This document shows, in pieces, positions 20,592 to 25,363 of a stretch of 25,363 nucleotides of DNA (positions are counted from its first letter, which is position 1; each line of letters opens with the position of its first letter). The translations under genes and the position numbers were made by a program. Origin of the DNA: Brachionus koreanus (lineage: Eukaryota; Rotifera; Eurotatoria; Ploima; Brachionidae); assembly GCA_016987375.1 (NCBI GenBank), contig PJRA01000346.1, forward strand, positions 9,391-34,753, in the 5' to 3' direction. The notes below the pieces were generated by a model that ran no database searches, was not told where the DNA came from, and saw only the letters and a list, made by a program, of their open reading frames with translations.

Positions 20592-21709
20592 CTTTAAATT
20601 GATTTAGATCTTTTTTTTTAAATATTCCAAAATAATTAATAAATTTTTTAAAATTTTATTAATTTCATTAATATGTTAAATAAAATGAACAGAATCAAAA
20701 TAATATTAACAAAAATGTGAAAAAAAACTGACTCTATTTTAAATAACTTGAAGAGTACAAACAAAAGAAGACAATTTATAAACATGAATCTTCTTTTCTC
20801 AGACAGGTTGGAAACCGGCAATTTAAGAAGTTCTTGGCACGTTCATCATAAATAGCGCCGCTCATCCGAGCAATTAATTAATGGCTGCGAACTTGGTAAC
20901 TATTTAGACTAGCTTGGAACCTGAAAACAAGCAGCTTTCTTTGTAGAGAGAAATTATTTAAATTTTAAGCTTTAAAAGCTACGTCTCTTTTAAATATTAA
21001 TTTAAAGACCCTCATTAAACTTATTCACAAATTTAACAAATAATAAGAACAAAATCAATTCATTACACACTATTATAATAAAAGCACTCACATTTTGATT
21101 TTTTTTTGCAACAAATTAACAGTGAATATAACAAGTTTGCCGTTAATTGAACCTTTCAACCTTTTTTGGAATAAATTCATTTAAAATATAACAAATTGAT
21201 TTAACTGTCCATTATTCTTATTTCAATTTGTCCATGGGACTTAAACTTTAATTAAATAAATATTTATTTAAAATAAATAACAAATTGATTAGAAATAAAA
21301 TTGATTTAATAATAAATTAATTATTTTGTTTAAGTCGCATTGCAGAAAACAAAAAAAATACAAAAAAAAAATATCGAATACCCGACTTCATTGTGTGACT
21401 GTTACCTTACTATTTCTTCTTTTTTTTCCTGAGCCATCAGATAATTAAACATATATAAACTGTTACTCCTTAATTCATTTTATCTATTTTTTAATATTTA
21501 CATATCTTTAATATTTTCATTTGTCTTTTTAAATTATACTAGGTGCATTTTATTTTATTTAATTTTATTTTGATTATAAATTATTTTTTTTTCTTAAATT
21601 TGAAGGAGCATTAGATCGGTACAGAATACAAATAAATAACAAAAAATAAAAGAAATACAATTTTGAGTTAAGCTCGAAACAGACAGACAGATAATAAAAT
21701 AATAAGAAA
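20592..21709. other. Divergent intergenic region: LCMT1 and FCHSD-like promoters
   Basis: About 1.1 kb of AT-rich DNA between divergent starts. A less AT-rich patch at 20800-20945 is listed separately. Just before the plus-strand ATG a purine-rich leader (about 21671-21709, with cagacagacag) looks like a 5' UTR. No coding exon was recognised. Confidence 0.4.
20800..20945. other. GC-richer patch with small hairpins, function unknown
   Basis: It stands out from its AT-rich surroundings. It contains short perfect hairpins: ggtt-gga-aacc at 20806-20816, aagaa-g-ttctt at 20825-20835, and gctc-atcc-gagc at 20860-20871. It does not fit a tRNA (no T-loop consensus) and does not match a snRNA or 5S rRNA I can recognise. 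It could be a small structured RNA, an upstream exon, a conserved regulatory block, or a transposon scrap. Confidence 0.25.
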
Positions 21710-24700
21710 ATGGAAATCTCTGAAAATTTAAAGAAAAAGGTGTGTTAAATGCTATTCCATATTAGTAAAAAAAAGATATTTTTATTGTCCTAGTGGTTTC
21801 AGCAAAATATAATAGTATTTTAATGTGATTTTCTATATTAAATTGTTCAATTTGTAATACAAAAATTAGTTTTTTATTATTTTAGAGATGAATTTACTCT
21901 TTTTTTTACAATTCTATTAATTATGAACTTTTATTGAATAAATAACATTACGTTTATATTAGATATTTTGTTAATAAATTTGTGGTAACTTTTATTAAAT
22001 TTGTTATTGAAAAATATTAATAGTCTATTTTAAAAATTATTATTTATTTTGCTTTTAAAAATAAATTGAATATTTATTTATGTATTTAATTGTCATATTC
22101 ATTTTAGATTTAATATTTAAAGTTATTGTTTTTTTCTTAATTTTAAGTTAAGCTTTTTTTTCAATGAAAAAATTGCGAAATTTTTCTAAAAAAAATTTAG
22201 CTTTATTTGTTATTTTTTTCGAAATTTTTTTATTAAGTTGAAAAAAAATATTTAATTACAAAAATTTATTTTTTTAGTTAATTTTAAAATTAAAATGAAA
22301 AAATACAATGAAAATATTTTCTAATAAATCATTTTGTTCTTTTGGAGATAACAAAAAAAAACTGAATAGCCAGCTGCTAATCTTGACCTACTACTACGAA
22401 TATTTGCTTAATTCATAGCAGAATTTTTCTTAGCACTTTCTAATCCAGTATTAACCGACCTTTTTTCTTAACTATCAAGTAAAGATATATTTGATTTCAT
22501 ATTTTCTATATTCAATTTAGAGAACTATAATTTTAACATTTTTAATAAATTTCAAAACCTTTTCGAAAAAGATAACTAGGTCTCGTCTTTATCCTCATTA
22601 ATTATCTTGCATTATTTAGTCTATCACAAGCTCATAAAAATAATGAAGTTTGTCAAAAAAGTAATTTTAGAAATAATCACGCGGATGTGTCTAACTTCTT
22701 AATTAAAACACAAGGTAGATGATACTTTTAACCTAAAGGCTCATTTTGGCGAGCACTTGAGCAAATTTGGCATCAAAAATGAGCACGAACTGGCTTATTT
22801 GGAAGATGTGCGCACTTTTATAGAAAAAAAAAGTCAACTAGAGCTTCAGTATTCTCAGGTGAGATTGAAAAAAAATTATTATTTTTCAAAATTCAACAAA
22901 TTCAAGGCTTTGTCGAAACTGTGCAGTCAATTTACTAGCAAGGAGCAATATCAGCTAAATGATGATTCAAATAGTGAAATGTAATTTGGTTTTAGCTGAG
23001 AATTTTTTTTAAACTAATTTTGTTTTAGTTTGATACCTGAAAAATGGAAATTAATACTCGAACAGTATGCTTACATGGCCGAAAAAAAGCAAGTAAGCAG
23101 CAAATCGCTGCTAATGCATTGTGAATACTTCAAAAAAATGAAAGAGCAAAAATCAACTCTAAATCAGATGGCTTTGGTTTATTTGAAAAAAAATCACAAT
23201 ATTTTATCCGAATCGAACAGAAATTGTCAAATTGCTTTTAAAAATTTTTGTATAGATCAATTTTTATGCGATCAATTTGAAGAGAACAAAGTAAAAGTGC
23301 CAAATTTGGAAAAAAAGTAATCAAAAATGACAATTTATGAAAAAATGAAATTTTTTTTCTTTTAAGACTTAAAGAGAAAAATATTAACGTAAACAAATTT
23401 AAAAAAGCTTTGGACGAAATGAACAAAGTAACATATTTGTTTTGACTTTCAGATTAAAATTTTTTTTTAATTAAAATTAAAGGATGACCAAATACACAAA
23501 GAGAGACTTAAAAAATTGGACTTTTCCAAGCTAAATTATGTGACAACAAACTTTTGTCAAAATCAACAAATACAATATTATTATTCTATGGAAATTCCTC
23601 AATTATTAAATGTAAAAATAAATAAATAAAATTTTTATTTAATTTTTTTTTAATATAAAGCTACAAAATGGCCAAATAGATGCATTTATAAATGAGTCAC
23701 TGAACACATTGGTCTTGAAAGACATTGAATCTAGCAAATTTTTTATCAAACATTTTGACTCGCTGTTCGGCTCAGGAGATAGTCAAGAAGTTTCCAACCA
23801 AAGATTTAACAGCACAAACAACTCGAGCGAAGCTTACTTTATCGATCGAAACGATTGTTTTTCTAACTTGATACAATACGATCTTCAACCACATGACAAC
23901 GATTTTCAGCCGAGTTTTTTTTCGTTTCAAAATGATAATTTAAAAAGTTTGTCCAACGATTATGTCAAGTGGACTGCCAAATTGAACGAGGTGGAAAAAT
24001 TAATGACTGCTATGTTGACCAAAGTAAATGAGCAGAAAATTGTAAGTACGCAAGAGCCGGCTCTGGGTACTGACTTTTCGGTCGACTTGAAACAAGAAGA
24101 GTGCAGATTTTTGCTTGCTGAGAAAAAGCTCCAAATGATTTTTTTACAAGCCAAAATCGATGCTCTAGGATCATTTAATAGTATTCGTTTTTTTTTTTTT
24201 CAGAATTTTAAAATTTAAAATTTTTTTTCTAATTAAATAGTTAATTTGAATGAGCTTGATACTGATTTATACAAATTTGAGGATAAACCAGAGTTTGGAG
24301 AAAATTTGCACCAAAATTTTGAACTATGGGACAAACTAATGAGTAGCATAGACAAAATAAATTATTTGGATGAAAGCTACGAGTATGATTTGCCGCGAAA
24401 GTCGTCCAAAGATTTTATTCAAAGTGATGAATCCATTGAGTCCAGGATTTCATTTAGTATTTTTGATCCTAATGTGACTGAGATTAGAAAAAGTGCTTAC
24501 ACACACTTGCCAAATGTAGAAGCAAAATTTGCCCGAACAACAGACAATTTTGTCTCGGTACAAAAATGAATTTTTTTTTTTAATTTTTTATCAAATAAAA
24601 TAAATAAATTCATTTTAGAATGATCAAAATTATTTGAGTTTTGACAGCAATCAAAGCTTGATTATTTATGATGAAATATTCAATGGGGTCTACAGGGCTA

Positions 24701-25143
24701 AAAATTACAAAGGTCTTGTTGGACTAGTCTCTTCTAAGTACTTGGAATTTTATCAAGGTAAAAATATTTATTTTGTATAATTGTATGTAAGTAAAAAGTA
24801 TTTTTTTAATTTATATCTTTAAGAAGAACCAGTCTATGTCAAGTCAGTGTATGTTTATGATGGTCTGGACGAACAGGAATTATCGTTCCCGCCCGAAGCC
24901 TACATTAGACTGCTTAGAAAAAACTTTGACAAGAAAAAAATAGACAACGAAGAATGGTGGGAAGGTGTTTATGAGGATAAAGTTGGCTTTTTTCCGTCCA
25001 TATTTGTGCAGCCAGTCGAGAAAAGCACCAACAATAACGAAGCTAATCAAGCATGCGAATTGCCCTCAAGCCCTGTTCAAATAACCCAACAACACGAACA
25101 ATATTTATCCCCATACACCGAAAACCAAAAAGTTCCCCAATAA
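21710..25143 (+). CDS. FCHSD2: F-BAR and double SH3 domain protein (FCHSD1/2, Drosophila Nervous wreck type)
   Basis: A membrane-bending adaptor that links endocytic membranes to actin regulators. Inferred exons: 21710-21739, 22715-22858, 22907-22980, 23029-23316, 23367-23427, 23483-23611, 23661-24180, 24241-24557, 24619-24757, 24824-25143; about 673 aa. Exon 1 (MEISENLKKK) is tentative, since it lies beyond a 975-nt intron. The F-BAR domain covers about residues 15-300 (GIKNEHELAYLEDVRTFIEK, IPEKWKLILEQYAYMAEKKQ, LQNGQIDAFINESL). A coiled-coil region follows (LKQEECRFLLAEKKLQMIFL). SH3-1, about 508-565, ends YKGLVGLVSSKYLEFY and lacks the groove Trp. SH3-2, about 570-628, is intact: VYVYDGLDEQELSFPPEAYI ... 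EEWWEGVYEDKVGFFPSIFV, much like FCHSD SH3-2. The tail is short and Gln/Pro-rich. F-BAR, two SH3 domains and that order identify the family; whether it is nearer FCHSD1 or FCHSD2 is open. Confidence 0.85.
21740..22714 (+). other. Large first intron of the FCHSD-like gene (inferred)
   Basis: It runs from GTGTGT after MEISENLKKK to CACAAG before VDDTFNLKAHF, keeping frame. No other exon was seen in it, and a minus-strand open stretch at about 22370-22460 contains a stop and no recognisable domain. A long first intron would be a natural place for regulatory sequence. Confidence 0.45.
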
Positions 25144-25363
25144 TAATAATAATATTAATAATAATGATAATAAAATTTTTAATCAACAAAAAAAACTTTT
25201 TTATGAAATATTTCAACATAAAATTTAGTTTCATTTGCATTTTTTTAAAAATAAATTAAAATAAATCTAAAATGAATAAAAATATAAAATATTTTTGTAG
25301 TGGTCTTTTTTAAATTTAGACAAATAAGCAAATTTTTGAGTCAATCTAGACAAATTCATTTGA
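25144..25363 (+). terminator. 3' flank with polyA signals of the FCHSD-like gene
   Basis: An AAT-repeat tract (25141-25170) follows the stop. Candidate AATAAA signals are at 25169-25174, 25250-25255 and 25260-25265. Nothing else is recognised up to the end of the window. Confidence 0.4.

Noticed and set aside
20800..20945. tRNA, 5S rRNA or snRNA in the GC-richer patch
   Set aside because: No T-loop or acceptor-stem pattern and no recognisable conserved core or Sm site with proper spacing.
22370..22460. Minus-strand reading with Ser/Arg-rich residues in the large intron
   Set aside because: It contains a stop and shows no domain; probably chance, at most old repeat debris.
25053..25259. Short frames on both strands near the 3' end of the window
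   Set aside because: They overlap the last coding exon of the FCHSD-like gene out of frame and run into its AAT-repeat 3' UTR.

Overview
This is a eukaryotic nuclear window. The DNA is very AT-rich, and most protein-coding genes are split by many small GT-AG introns, mostly about 48-80 nt. The proteins are animal: an NWD-type STAND protein, thimet oligopeptidase, a stathmin-domain protein, a FCHSD/Nervous wreck adaptor, Tat-SF1 and LCMT1. A small, compact invertebrate genome fits best. A monogonont rotifer is my guess from AT content, tiny introns and gene spacing, and the sequence does not prove it.

Layout. 1-1170: transposon debris, namely a possible TTAA-flanked MITE-like element and the decayed 3' end of a LINE. 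1171-1276 (-): last exon of an SH3 protein, cut off at a single N at 1277. 1278-5334 (+): 3' part of a NACHT/WD-repeat gene, cut off at the same N. 5433-8334 (-): thimet oligopeptidase, 17 exons, 656 aa. 9544-10844 (+): unrecognised 356-aa protein, 5 exons. 10912-11817 (-): stathmin-domain-containing-1-like protein, 282 aa. 12625-14757 (+): secreted Thr/Tyr-rich protein built from about 24 copies of a 22-residue repeat. 14967-17456 (+): F-BAR protein without SH3 domains, 12 exons. 17546-19184 (-): Tat-SF1/CUS2 splicing factor, 487 aa. 19575-20591 (-): intronless LCMT1. 21710-25143 (+): FCHSD/Nervous wreck-type F-BAR plus two SH3 domains, about 673 aa.

How the genes relate. Genes are tightly packed and often convergent; the 3' ends of the NWD and oligopeptidase genes are 98 bp apart, with polyA signals almost touching. 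The two F-BAR genes are paralogs about 7 kb apart. Their exons match in length (144, 74 and 61 nt) and phase, but the upstream copy has gained introns, lost both SH3 domains and carries a long fold-back element in its one large intron. Most other genes are unrelated housekeeping functions: peptide degradation, U2 snRNP/splicing, and PP2A methylation.

Most notable: the F-BAR duplication, the repeat protein with its higher-order DNA repeats, the likely collapsed assembly gap at 1277, and the intronic fold-back. I see no RNA gene, CRISPR array or prokaryotic-type system.
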